A DNA stretch of 34,632 nt, taken from positions 1 through 34,632 of the forward strand of contig CAJMBP010000007.1 in NCBI GenBank assembly GCA_905211675.1, given 5' to 3'. Numbering within the stretch: the stretch's first letter is position 1; each line of letters begins with the position of its first letter. The DNA is from an uncultured Oscillospiraceae bacterium. GTDB lineage: Bacteria > Bacillota > Clostridia > Oscillospirales > Acutalibacteraceae. Below are positions 1-7,346 of the stretch, in pieces. Under the pieces are notes generated by a model. The model saw nothing but the letters and a program-made list of their open reading frames with translations, had not been told where the DNA came from and ran no database searches. A program made the position numbers and the translations under genes.

Positions 1-1
1 A

Positions 2-2485
2 CTCAGAAAAAACAGATGTATAAATAAGATTAAAAAATTCTTGTTTGATTTCTTTTTTACAAGTACCGATTCAATACATAAGCATAACATAATTGTGGGA
101 AGCGACGGTTTGATATCGGACATTTCAAAAAGTGCAAAGCAGGCGGCGGAATATTTCAGCAAAGACAGAATAAAAAAATTATCCCAAACCGTTATAAGCA
201 CGGTTGATACCGTAGGAAGAAAACTGTCGGAAGAATTGAGAAAAGCTTTTGCAAAAACCTGCTTTAAAAATGAAAATGGAGAGCTGACATCATTCTATAT
301 TTTGAGAATGCATGGTGTGGGCGGTTTTAAAAGAGCAAAGCTGGGACTTGTTGCCGGAACTTTGGAATCGGTAATAAATGAATATAATCAAATGTATAAA
401 GACAGTAACAAACCTAAACGGATGCCTGTTATAGAAGAAATTTTTATAAATATGGAAAATGTTCTGGTATTACCGTTTACACCCGTTGACCTCACAATCG
501 AAAATCTGCTTTATTTGGTTGAAAAAAATATAATGACGCAGTCGGAATATGACGCGTTGATGAAAAAAAGCAATAATATAAACAGTTCAAAATATGACGG
601 CTTCGTATCAAAAAAAATAAGAGAATACCTAAAAAAAGCCGGATACGAGGGAATAATGTTTTACAACACAACCACCGATGTAGGTTCAATGTCGGTGGTT
701 ATTTTTGACGAAAATCAAATGGTTACGGTATCAAAAAACGGCGAATTGCAGGAAAACTGCGGCGTGGTTGAGCAGGAATTTGATATAGCTACGGCAGAAG
801 ATAGGGCAGATAGCCCTCAAAACTCAAAAAGGCTCAGATATTATTTGAATGATAATAAATTTAACCGTCGCTCCCGACGGGCAGAGGCAGACCCGAGAAT
901 AAAGCTTGGAAACAGCAGCTTTATGTCCACCCTGTCGGGCAGTCGTAACGGCATTGTGAAATTTATTAAAAGTGTAATAGCAAAAACACGCGGCATTGCT
1001 TTAAGCGGCACAGACACTGCGGGCAGAGCCATATCTCAAACCGAGAAGGCAACCTTCGGTGATACCGTGTTTAAGGATGCCGACGGCAATTTGCTGTCGC
1101 TTTATTTGCACGGAACATCAGACATAGACACCGAAAAGGCCGTAGGCGGCGGAATGCTTTTTTCAAACCTTGACGACGCATTGGAATTATGGCTTTCAAA
1201 GAAAGAGGAAACCGCCTATACAAAATACGGTATCGTTCACGAATACCATATAAACATGGTAAACCCCTTTGTTATAAAAGGTAACGGATGGGACAGCAAA
1301 CTGATTGCGGATAGGCTGTTGCACAGCGGTGTGATAACCAAAAAGGAATATTATAATTTGTTTTCAAACGCTGTCGCAAATAAAAAGATGACCGTAGACG
1401 GCGCTTTAGCGCAAAGACTTATAGAGTGTATGAAAATGAAAAAATTTGACGGTGTAATTTTCATAGACGAAAAGGGCAGAAGACGCGTAATGGTGTTTGA
1501 TACAGATCAGGTAAAGCTTGTATCTAAAAACGGAATATCGGTCGAAAACAGTGATGCAGCAAAAAGCGATATGTCCGATAGTATTTTTGATGATAACTAT
1601 AAGGTTGATGCGGTGGTTATTGACAGTGAAAGAAAAATTGCCGTTGACATCGAAAGACTGCGTGACGAATTGAGTGAATGCGGTGATAACACCCAAAAAA
1701 TGAAAACACTGACAGAATTTTTAATGTGCAAGGGTCAGCCTAAAGCCGCAAGCATCGAAGACACCGTGGCGGGTCACAGCGGAATATTTGAAAGTCTTAA
1801 TTTGAGCATAACCGAATTCAAATACGCTCTTAAAGCACTTATAAAGCGAGCCGCTATTGCGACTGCCGAAACCGACCTTGCCGGCAGAAAAATCAGCGAG
1901 CCTGTAAGGCGAAGACTCGATAACAGCATATTCAAAGACCGATACGGCAGACCTTATTCACTGTTTTGCTACAACACAAGAGGCGCGTCTAATATTAAAA
2001 ACAGCGGCACTAATATTCGACTGACTACATTAAAAGCGGCACACGATATTGCTCTCGAACAAAACAAGCAAAATCGCAATGTTACAAAAGGTGTTTACGA
2101 GGAGTATTATCCGGTGGCTAGAAGTCCGTATCTGGTAATGCTCGACTGTGATTACCTTGCTACGGAACTGCTGGCAAAAAGTATGTATGACGAGGGAATA
2201 ATTAACGACATACAGTACGAAAGTGTTATGACAAGGCTTGCAAGCATAAAGGGCGCGTCGGATAAGAATGTTTGGAAAACCTTGACCCAAGCATTAGAAG
2301 CCAACGGCTTTGACTGCATTGTGTTTAATAACAAACTTTATGATAAGGGCAGCAAAACCGTAATTACATTCCATAAAAAGCAGTTGATACCTGTGGCTAA
2401 AAACGGTATTTCGGTTGATGATAATTATTTGGCAACATTCAATTCAATAGGTGAAAAAATGTCGAAAACAGTCAATATGATTTGA
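2..2485 (+). CDS. Phage-type protein with three tandem ADP-ribosyltransferase-like (ART-PolyVal) repeats, 5' end outside window
   Basis: The frame is open from base 2 with no upstream stop, so the gene probably begins left of the window; TTG at 41 is the first possible start inside it. Three repeats of about 180 residues lie near residues 53-235, 322-500 and 611-790 (counting from 41). Each opens with a D-x-x-G-R segment, then F-K-(D/N)-x-x-G and S-(L/F)-(Y/F), and closes with F-(D/H)-x-x-Q followed by V-(S/A)-K-N-G. This is the layout of ART domains in phage polyvalent and MuF-type toxin proteins, where a Y-H-G-T motif and a late Gln/Glu form the NAD site. Only repeat 2 keeps HGT (His357) together with Gln490; repeats 1 and 3 have lost the HGT motif. 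Target and activity are unknown. The next coding remnant is a nuclease toxin, which suggests an effector role. Confidence in the fold is good; in activity, low. Confidence 0.7.
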   Translation, partial: LRKNRCINKIKKFLFDFFFTSTDSIHKHNIIVGSDGLISDISKSAKQAAEYFSKDRIKKLSQTVISTVDTVGRKLSEELRKAFAKTCFKNENGELTSFYILRMHGVGGFKRAKLGLVAGTLESVINEYNQMYKDSNKPKRMPVIEEIFINMENVLVLPFTPVDLTIENLLYLVEKNIMTQSEYDALMKKSNNINSSKYDGFVSKKIREYLKKAGYEGIMFYNTTTDVGSMSVVIFDENQMVTVSKNGELQENCGVVEQEFDIATAEDRADSPQNSKRLRYYLNDNKFNRRSRRAEADPRIKLGNSSFMSTLSGSRNGIVKFIKSVIAKTRGIALSGTDTAGRAISQTEKATFGDTVFKDADGNLLSLYLHGTSDIDTEKAVGGGMLFSNLDDALELWLSKKEETAYTKYGIVHEYHINMVNPFVIKGNGWDSKLIADRLLHSGVITKKEYYNLFSNAVANKKMTVDGALAQRLIECMKMKKFDGVIFIDEKGRRRVMVFDTDQVKLVSKNGISVENSDAAKSDMSDSIFDDNYKVDAVVIDSERKIAVDIERLRDELSECGDNTQKMKTLTEFLMCKGQPKAASIEDTVAGHSGIFESLNLSITEFKYALKALIKRAAIATAETDLAGRKISEPVRRRLDNSIFKDRYGRPYSLFCYNTRGASNIKNSGTNIRLTTLKAAHDIALEQNKQNRNVTKGVYEEYYPVARSPYLVMLDCDYLATELLAKSMYDEGIINDIQYESVMTRLASIKGASDKNVWKTLTQALEANGFDCIVFNNKLYDKGSKTVITFHKKQLIPVAKNGISVDDNYLATFNSIGEKMSKTVNMI

Positions 2486-2505
2486 TTGACAAATTTATAC
2501 AGTAA

Positions 2506-2835
2506 TACTATAATTGTTATGGATATAAAAAGTACGCTTTCTGCAGACCTCCGTACATAGAAGGCCTTATTGAAGCAGTTTGGGAATTAGCAAAAGATCC
2601 GATTACAGGCAAGGTTTACGATCCGTCCGGGGTAGAAATCGTTTGGAGCCCCGGTCAGCCTCGCAATTGGGAAATGGGTCATATTTCAGATGAAGAATAT
2701 CAAAAAGTTCATGAGATGTATATGAATGACGAAATTACAGAACAAGAATTTGAAAATTGGTATAACGACCCCCATAATTACCGCCCTGAATTGCCCAATA
2801 CAAACAGAAATCATAAATATGAAAGCAAGCTTTAA
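2506..2835 (+). pseudogene. GH-E family (HNH/EndoVII-like) nuclease toxin tip, start-less fragment
   Basis: The frame running from just after a TAA at 2503 to a TAA at 2833 encodes about 109 residues with no early ATG, GTG or TTG. It reads CRPPY, then VW-x-x-A, NWEMGH, FENWYNDPHNYRPE and NRNHKYE. These are the hallmarks of GH-E nucleases, the toxic C-terminal domain of many polymorphic toxins (conserved Gly-His and Glu). The stop lies 16 bases before the ATG of an immunity gene, the usual toxin-immunity spacing. Upstream in the same frame, past the TAA, the reading VENSQYDLIDKFIQ resembles the linker after ART repeat 2. The domain was therefore probably once the tip of the preceding protein, now split off by a frameshift and a stop. 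It may be a silent cassette or plain decay. Confidence 0.75.
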
Positions 2836-2851
2836 AACGGAGGAAACAATT

Positions 2852-3463
2852 ATGTCATATAATAATTCAAACGAGGGAAAGGGCCGCGTTTTTATTACAA
2901 AGAGTATATATGAAGGCGAAGGAAATATAAAACGGTGTATAAGACGTAATCCCCATGATTTGTGGAACGGTTGGTGTTTTTATTCGGATACAGACACCCT
3001 TCAATACTCTGCCGATATGAAAAATTTTCTTGTTGTGGATTGGGAGGCCTTGGCAGAGGTTGAGCCTGAAATAGAAAGTATTTTAAACCTTCCGATAGGT
3101 ACGCATTTGTTGCTTGAAACAGACAAAAACGGTGAAAGGCATTTTCGAAAAATCAAAACGCCCGATGACAATTTAAAGGGCACTTCTGTTATTTCAAGAA
3201 ACCTTTACGAAGGCAAAGGAAAGCTTTATTTGTGTCAAAGGCATGACCCTTTAAACAATACCGACAACGGCTGGCGCTTTTTGTCAGATACAGATACGGA
3301 TTTAAAAAATTTTGTCATTGTAAATTGGGAAGATATTGTAAGTGTTGAACCCGAAACAGAAAACATTTTCAGCCTTCCCATAGGCTCGAATTTAATACTC
3401 GAAACAGACGAAAACGGCGAAAAACATTTTTACGATTCCGAAACACACAGATTGGTTGTTTAA
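2852..3463 (+). CDS. Tandem two-domain immunity protein, Imm33/DUF2185 family
   Basis: This 203-residue protein starts at ATG 2852 behind a clear GGAGG. A longer frame from 2726 would read the GH-E fragment out of frame and is rejected. It holds two copies of a domain of about 95 residues. Each has I-(Y/L)-E-G-(E/K)-G, a Cys-x-R-(R/H) stretch, NGW-x-F-x-SDTDT, K-N-F-(L/V)-(V/I)-(V/N), a W-E-x-(L/I) segment, VEPE and LPIG. The pattern fits the Imm33 (DUF2185) immunity family, which neutralises the cognate toxin in polymorphic toxin systems. Its place right after the GH-E fragment suggests it protects against that nuclease. The second domain is much closer than the first to the separate copy downstream, so duplication looks recent. 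No signal peptide is seen, so it should act in the cytosol. Confidence 0.72.
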   Translation: MSYNNSNEGKGRVFITKSIYEGEGNIKRCIRRNPHDLWNGWCFYSDTDTLQYSADMKNFLVVDWEALAEVEPEIESILNLPIGTHLLLETDKNGERHFRKIKTPDDNLKGTSVISRNLYEGKGKLYLCQRHDPLNNTDNGWRFLSDTDTDLKNFVIVNWEDIVSVEPETENIFSLPIGSNLILETDENGEKHFYDSETHRLVV

Positions 3464-3542
3464 TAATTTTAATATGTAATTCCGAACATTTATTATAATA
3501 TTCAAAAATGAATATAAAATTTTTAAAAAAGGGGAAACTATT

Positions 3543-3881
3543 ATGATTTTCGGCAAACGCGAAAAAAAACAGGAAAAAAAAGGCGGCTCGGTTATTTCGA
3601 GAAACATTTATGAGGGCAAGGGAAGGCTTATGTGGTGTCAAAGACACAGTCCTTCCAACCCTGCGGATAACGGCTGGCGCTTTTTGTCGGATATTGATAC
3701 CAAAGAGTATTGCAGAGATCCTCGTAATTTTGTTGTAGTTGCATGGGAAACCGTGGTTGCAATTGAACCCGAGGTAGAAAAGATTTTCAACCTTCCGATA
3801 GGCTCGGATTTAGCACTTGATTTTGATGAATTCGACGAAAAGCATTTTTTTGATGTTGAAACCGAAGATTTGGTTATTTAA
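3543..3881 (+). CDS. Single-domain immunity protein, Imm33/DUF2185 family
   Basis: This 112-residue protein starts at ATG 3543 with GGGGAAA upstream. After a lysine- and glutamate-rich N-terminus of about 15 residues it has one Imm33/DUF2185 domain: VISRNIYEGKG, CQRHSP, DNGWRFLSDIDT, DPRNFVVV, EPEVEKIFNLPIGSD. It closely resembles domain 2 of the preceding gene (shared VISRN, LYEGKG/IYEGKG, NGWRFLSD and LPIGS), so the pair is a local duplication. Arrays of related immunity genes behind a toxin are typical where toxin tips are exchanged. It ends 23 bases before a terminator, which closes the toxin-immunity unit and separates it from the tail genes. Confidence 0.72.
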   Translation: MIFGKREKKQEKKGGSVISRNIYEGKGRLMWCQRHSPSNPADNGWRFLSDIDTKEYCRDPRNFVVVAWETVVAIEPEVEKIFNLPIGSDLALDFDEFDEKHFFDVETEDLVI

Positions 3882-3903
3882 TTAAATATTGTTTTAAAAG
3901 GTT

Positions 3904-3940
3904 AAAACAGCAGGCTCTGAAACAGGGGTCTGCTGTTTTT
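3904..3940 (+). terminator. Rho-independent terminator after immunity genes
   Basis: A stem AAAACAGCA / TGCTGTTTT closes a GC-containing loop and is followed by a T run. It lies between the immunity gene stop at 3881 and the tail gene start at 4015. Confidence 0.75.
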
Positions 3941-3965
3941 ATAATTAAAGTAAAAAATATCAGTT

Positions 3966-3994
3966 AATTGCTCGGTTCATATAACCCGGCAATT
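3966..3994 (+). promoter_or_regulatory. Hairpin in the leader of the tail/lysis operon
   Basis: AATTGCTCGG and CCGGCAATT form an imperfect stem with one bulged T and a loop of about 10 bases. It sits just upstream of the AAGGAGGA ribosome binding site at 4001-4008. It lacks a T tract, so it is more likely a leader structure than a terminator. No function is claimed. Confidence 0.35.
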
Positions 3995-4014
3995 ACTTTT
4001 AAGGAGGAAAATAA

Positions 4015-5547
4015 ATGGCAATAACAACTTTAACATACAATATAGATACAGCAAGTGTTACACCCAACTTCGAGCAATCCGCGGGAACACAGGGCGACCA
4101 TAGGGCTACCGGTCTTATGTTTGTTATTTCGGATTCATTGTATGAAAAGCTTACAAATACTTTATTAAACGCAAGGTTAATGTACCGTTTTGACATTTAT
4201 GACGGCGAGGGCGGTCTTTGGTCGAGCGAAGCAAAGGAGTTAAATGACAAAAATATAGGCTTTGAGCTCGAGGAACGTCACACAAGATACGGCGGTAAAA
4301 TAACGGTTTATACGGTGATAACGGCATTAACCGATAACGGCGAAACCGAAACTGAGCTTTACAGCGTTCCTGTGGTTTTGCACTTGGCAAACAAACCTGA
4401 CGGTGTGTTCAAAGACGGTGAGAGTTATGAAAGTATGACAAGCCTGTCGGGAAGTGCAAAAATCAGCGCAGAGCTTGCAAGACTTAACGCAGATACTGCG
4501 GCAACTAAAGCGGCAGACGCGGGGAACAGTGCACATGCGTCAAAAATCAGTTCAGACGAGGCGGCCTTATGTGTCGATAAGGCCGAACAGCTTGTGCTTG
4601 AGGCCGAAAACACGGTTAACAAAGCATTAGAACCTATTAACGATGAAATTATAAGAATGGCTTCGGCGATTAACAGTCTTGAAAGTAATTTATCAAGTCA
4701 ATATTACAATAAATCTGAAGTTGATGAAGCGGTTATCAGTTGTGTTCCGAGAAAGCGATTAAACGCCATAGGAGCGCCGTTTGACAGCGTTATTGCGGTG
4801 AATAACAGTGATTATAATCAAGGTGATGCTGACGGTAATGGCTATGGAATGCCAAATGACAGCAGTTATAAATATATTGATATTATAGGCGATGAACTCG
4901 GAAAAGACATCATAAGCCAACATTATAATGCTATTGTAAAACGAGACAGCAAGGGCAATTTGTTTACGGGCACGCCGATTGACGATGAAGACTGTGTTAA
5001 TAAGAAATATGTCGATGATAGAATTGCGGCAAAACCAAGCGGTGGCGGTGGTGAAGCTTGGGAAGTAATATCCGACACTACAACAGAATTTAATACACCC
5101 GTTTCGCAAATTGTTATAAATCAAGATACAAACGGCAACAGTTTTTCCCTTAAAAAAATGAGGGTGTTTATTGACTTTACGGTTTCCGAAGCATATACGG
5201 GAATTGCAAGAGGTATCACGGCTGAGTCAAATCTTATGTATATTGTATCGCAAAGTTTTTCCGCAGGTAGTGTATATGGATACTTTATAGATAGTGAAGT
5301 GTTACCTATGGTAAATAACCGTTGCCAAATTATATCACATTTTAATGACACCCGTATGTTAGAAAACGGGAATAACTTTGATTTCAATTATAATATCGGT
5401 TCGGTTGATTATGGAATAAGAACTGAAAAAGTGACAGTAACGACATTAGGCTATAATGTTTCAAGCATTAGTAATCTTGATTTTCGTTTGGGTTCAAACG
5501 GAAAAATTAACAAAGCAAGAATTTTAATTTTCGGAGTGAGGGCATAA
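4015..5547 (+). CDS. Phage baseplate upper protein (BppU-like) / tail fibre
   Basis: This 510-residue protein starts at ATG 4015 behind AAGGAGG. Residues 1-130 or so resemble the N-terminal beta domain of BppU/DUF2479 baseplate proteins: a short Thr-rich strand, GLMFVISD, then RFDIYDGEGG and a beta-rich segment ending in VPVVLHLA. Residues 145-240 are Ala- and Glu-rich and probably form a coiled coil, ending in QYYNKSEVDEAV, a motif common in trimeric phage fibres. The C-terminal half has a KKYVDDRI segment, a GGGG linker and a beta-rich region with no catalytic signature. The protein should sit at the tail tip and take part in adsorption. Its stop overlaps the next ATG (TAATG), so the two are translationally coupled. 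Confidence 0.7.
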   Translation: MAITTLTYNIDTASVTPNFEQSAGTQGDHRATGLMFVISDSLYEKLTNTLLNARLMYRFDIYDGEGGLWSSEAKELNDKNIGFELEERHTRYGGKITVYTVITALTDNGETETELYSVPVVLHLANKPDGVFKDGESYESMTSLSGSAKISAELARLNADTAATKAADAGNSAHASKISSDEAALCVDKAEQLVLEAENTVNKALEPINDEIIRMASAINSLESNLSSQYYNKSEVDEAVISCVPRKRLNAIGAPFDSVIAVNNSDYNQGDADGNGYGMPNDSSYKYIDIIGDELGKDIISQHYNAIVKRDSKGNLFTGTPIDDEDCVNKKYVDDRIAAKPSGGGGEAWEVISDTTTEFNTPVSQIVINQDTNGNSFSLKKMRVFIDFTVSEAYTGIARGITAESNLMYIVSQSFSAGSVYGYFIDSEVLPMVNNRCQIISHFNDTRMLENGNNFDFNYNIGSVDYGIRTEKVTVTTLGYNVSSISNLDFRLGSNGKINKARILIFGVRA

Positions 5548-5750
5548 TGGCATATATAAGTGAAAACGGAATAGTCCGTGAAATGACAGCAGAGGAAGAA
5601 AAAGAACTTTTCACCGAGCCTTGCGAGGTTAGCGAAAATTCAAATCCTCTAAAAGAAATGGCACAGGCAATGTCAACCGCAACAAGCCTTGCGCAAATGA
5701 GGGCGGCGGCAAAGGCATTTCTTACGGCAACCGAAGCGGAGGGTGATTAA
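5547..5750 (+). CDS. Small phage protein between fibre and lysis genes
   Basis: This 67-residue acidic protein shares one base with the fibre gene stop (TAATG). It begins MAYISENGIVREMTAEEE, with a short beta-like start followed by a charged and then Ala-rich helical region (AAAKAFLTATEAEGD). Small proteins of this size and position, between tail fibre and lysis genes, are common in phages of Firmicutes (XkdX-like position), but I do not recognise the family. No membrane segment is present. Function unknown; structural or fibre-assembly roles are guesses. Confidence 0.55.
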   Translation: MAYISENGIVREMTAEEEKELFTEPCEVSENSNPLKEMAQAMSTATSLAQMRAAAKAFLTATEAEGD

Positions 5751-5754
5751 AAAA

Positions 5755-6036
5755 ATGGACTTAACAGCAATAGTCACACTATTAGGCGAGGTCGGGGTGC
5801 TTATAGGCGCGATCACACCCGTTGTGGTGACTGTGGGAAAAATATCAAACGGCACAAAATGTCAACTGCGCAGTGAGATGCTGCGTATATATTATCATAA
5901 CCGCGAAAGCGGAAAGATACGGCAGTATGAGTATGAAAACTTTGTGTATCTTTATGAGGCGTATAAGGCGCTTAAAGGCAACTCTTTTATAGATAAGATA
6001 TATAAAGAGGTTCAGTGCTGGGAAATAATTACATAA
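5755..6036 (+). CDS. Small phage membrane protein, holin/spanin-like position
   Basis: The 93-residue reading starts at ATG 5755, with GGAGGG 11 bases upstream; a GTG at 5743 is less likely because it overlaps that site. Residues 4-28 form a hydrophobic segment (LLGEVGVLIGAITPVVV). The rest is charged and cytoplasmic in character, with CQLRSEMLRIYYH, YEYENFVYLYEAYKAL and GNSFIDKIYKE. This arrangement is familiar from uncharacterised proteins placed just before the endolysin in phages of Clostridia. It may help membrane permeabilisation or connect fibre and lysis modules. A true r1t-type holin lies after the amidase, so this gene is not needed to fill that role. Confidence 0.55.
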   Translation: MDLTAIVTLLGEVGVLIGAITPVVVTVGKISNGTKCQLRSEMLRIYYHNRESGKIRQYEYENFVYLYEAYKALKGNSFIDKIYKEVQCWEIIT

Positions 6037-6059
6037 AATAAGAAAGAGGTATAATTATT

Positions 6060-7016
6060 ATGTCAAGAATAAAAATTGCATTAGACGCAGGACACGGCTT
6101 AAATACGGCGGGTAAACAAACACCAGACGGTATCAAGGAATGGACTTTGAATGATAAAGTACGCGACAAGGTTGTAGAGCTTTTGTCGGAATATGATGTT
6201 GAAATCATACATACCGATAACGATGAAGGCGCCGTCGATGAAAGTCTTTCAAGCCGTGTTAATAAATATGTAAATGCCGGTGTGGCTGCCTTTGTATCTA
6301 TTCATCATAACGCATTTACGGGCAACTGGAGTTCTGCTACGGGGGTTGAGGTTTATACCGACAAAAACCCCACGGCAAAAGACACGCAGCTTGCAACACT
6401 TATCTACAACAAAATGGTGGCTTATACAGGGCTTAAAGGCAGAGGTATAAAAAAAGCGGCATTTACCGTCATAAATCAAAATACCGTTCCTGCCGTACTG
6501 TGTGAGGGCGGTTTTATGGACGGTACAAACGACTACAAGATTATAACAAGTGATGCCGGACAGTCAGCTTATGCAAAAGCGGTAGCGGAGGGTCTTATAG
6601 AATTTTTGGGTATTGCGAAAAAGACCGCCGAACCGCCGACAACCACCCCTGCACCGACAGAGCCGACTGAAATTGATGTTATATATCAGGTGTGGGACGA
6701 TGTAAAAAACACTTGGCTGCCGAATGTCAAAAATCTTGAAGATTATGCGGGAATATTCGGTCACGATGTATGTGCTTTGTTTGCAAGTCTTTCAAGCGGT
6801 AATATATTTTACCGTGTGCATACAAAGGGCGGCAAGTGGCTATCCGAGGTTAAAAACCGTGAAGATTACGCAGGTATTTTCAATAAACCCATTGACGCGC
6901 TTTGCATTCGCACCGACACAGGCAAAACCGTAAAATACGCCGTGCATCTGCGCCGCAGTAAACGCTGGTTGCCTTTTGTTACGGGTTATAACACCGCCGA
7001 CAGCAATAACGGCTAA
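6060..7016 (+). CDS. N-acetylmuramoyl-L-alanine amidase (phage endolysin), C-terminus cut by premature stop
   Basis: This 318-residue protein has an N-terminal Amidase_3 domain (residues 3-187). It shows the zinc ligands His12 (LDAGHG), Glu27 (GIKEW) and His82 or His83 (SIHHNA), and the catalytic Glu149 (VLCEGGFMDG). A Thr/Pro-rich linker (190-205) leads to repeats of about 45 residues built around Y-x-V, W-L-x-x-V and DYAGI-(F)-G/N-x-x-(I/V)-x-A, presumably cell-wall binding. The last repeat stops at DSNNG. Reading through the TAA at 7014 gives AGIIGQEIDAVKIYIE and a second TAA at 7065, exactly the missing end of the repeat. A Tyr codon has therefore probably become a stop. The amidase domain is intact. 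The enzyme would cut the peptidoglycan amide bond at host lysis. Confidence 0.88.
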   Translation: MSRIKIALDAGHGLNTAGKQTPDGIKEWTLNDKVRDKVVELLSEYDVEIIHTDNDEGAVDESLSSRVNKYVNAGVAAFVSIHHNAFTGNWSSATGVEVYTDKNPTAKDTQLATLIYNKMVAYTGLKGRGIKKAAFTVINQNTVPAVLCEGGFMDGTNDYKIITSDAGQSAYAKAVAEGLIEFLGIAKKTAEPPTTTPAPTEPTEIDVIYQVWDDVKNTWLPNVKNLEDYAGIFGHDVCALFASLSSGNIFYRVHTKGGKWLSEVKNREDYAGIFNKPIDALCIRTDTGKTVKYAVHLRRSKRWLPFVTGYNTADSNNG

Positions 7017-7082
7017 GCCGGTATTATAGGTCAAGAGATTGACGCCGTTAAAATTTATATTGAATAAGTGAGGTAAACATTT

Positions 7083-7292
7083 ATGAAAATTTCAGACAAA
7101 ACAAAAAAGTGGCTTAAAGCCGCCGCAGTTCGTACAGTTAAAACAATGGCAGAAACGGCAATTGCACTTATAGGCACCAACACAATGGGCATTACCGATG
7201 TTGATTGGCTCGGTGTGCTCAGCGCATGCGCTCTGTCGAGTGTTGTTACAATACTTACCTGCGTTAAAGGCCTGCCAGAAGTGCAAGAATGA
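7083..7292 (+). CDS. Phage holin, r1t type
   Basis: This 69-residue protein starts at ATG 7083 after GTGAGGT. It has a basic N-terminus (KISDKTKKWLKAAAVRTVKT), one hydrophobic stretch (AETAIALIGTN), the DVDWLGVLSACAL segment, a second hydrophobic stretch and the ending GLPEV. The order W-K-A-A-x-x-R-x-x-K-T, D-W-L and L-P-E-V matches the Lactococcus phage r1t holin family. It should form membrane lesions that release the neighbouring amidase. It follows the amidase rather than preceding it, which is common in such modules. The transcript is closed by a hairpin at 7300. Confidence 0.82.
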   Translation: MKISDKTKKWLKAAAVRTVKTMAETAIALIGTNTMGITDVDWLGVLSACALSSVVTILTCVKGLPEVQE

Positions 7293-7299
7293 TATAATA

Positions 7300-7337
7300 A
7301 AACACCCCTTAAATGCATAAACTTATAAGGGGTGTTT
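7300..7337 (+). terminator. Hairpin terminator at the end of the phage lysis cassette
   Basis: AAACACCCCTT pairs perfectly with AAGGGGTGTTT across a 16-base loop, extendable by one more pair. A T run is present on the minus side and only TTT on the plus side. The right arm overlaps the possible GTG start and ribosome binding region of the next gene, tspO, so it may also affect tspO translation. Confidence 0.65.
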
Positions 7338-7346
7338 AAGCTTGAT

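Noticed and set aside
41..2485. MuF head-protein domain in the ART-repeat protein
   Set aside because: No MuF-like motif is visible in the part inside the window; it could only lie beyond the left edge.
2726..2851. N-terminal extension of the first immunity gene
   Set aside because: It reads the GH-E fragment in the wrong frame; ATG 2852 has a proper ribosome site and begins the conserved domain.
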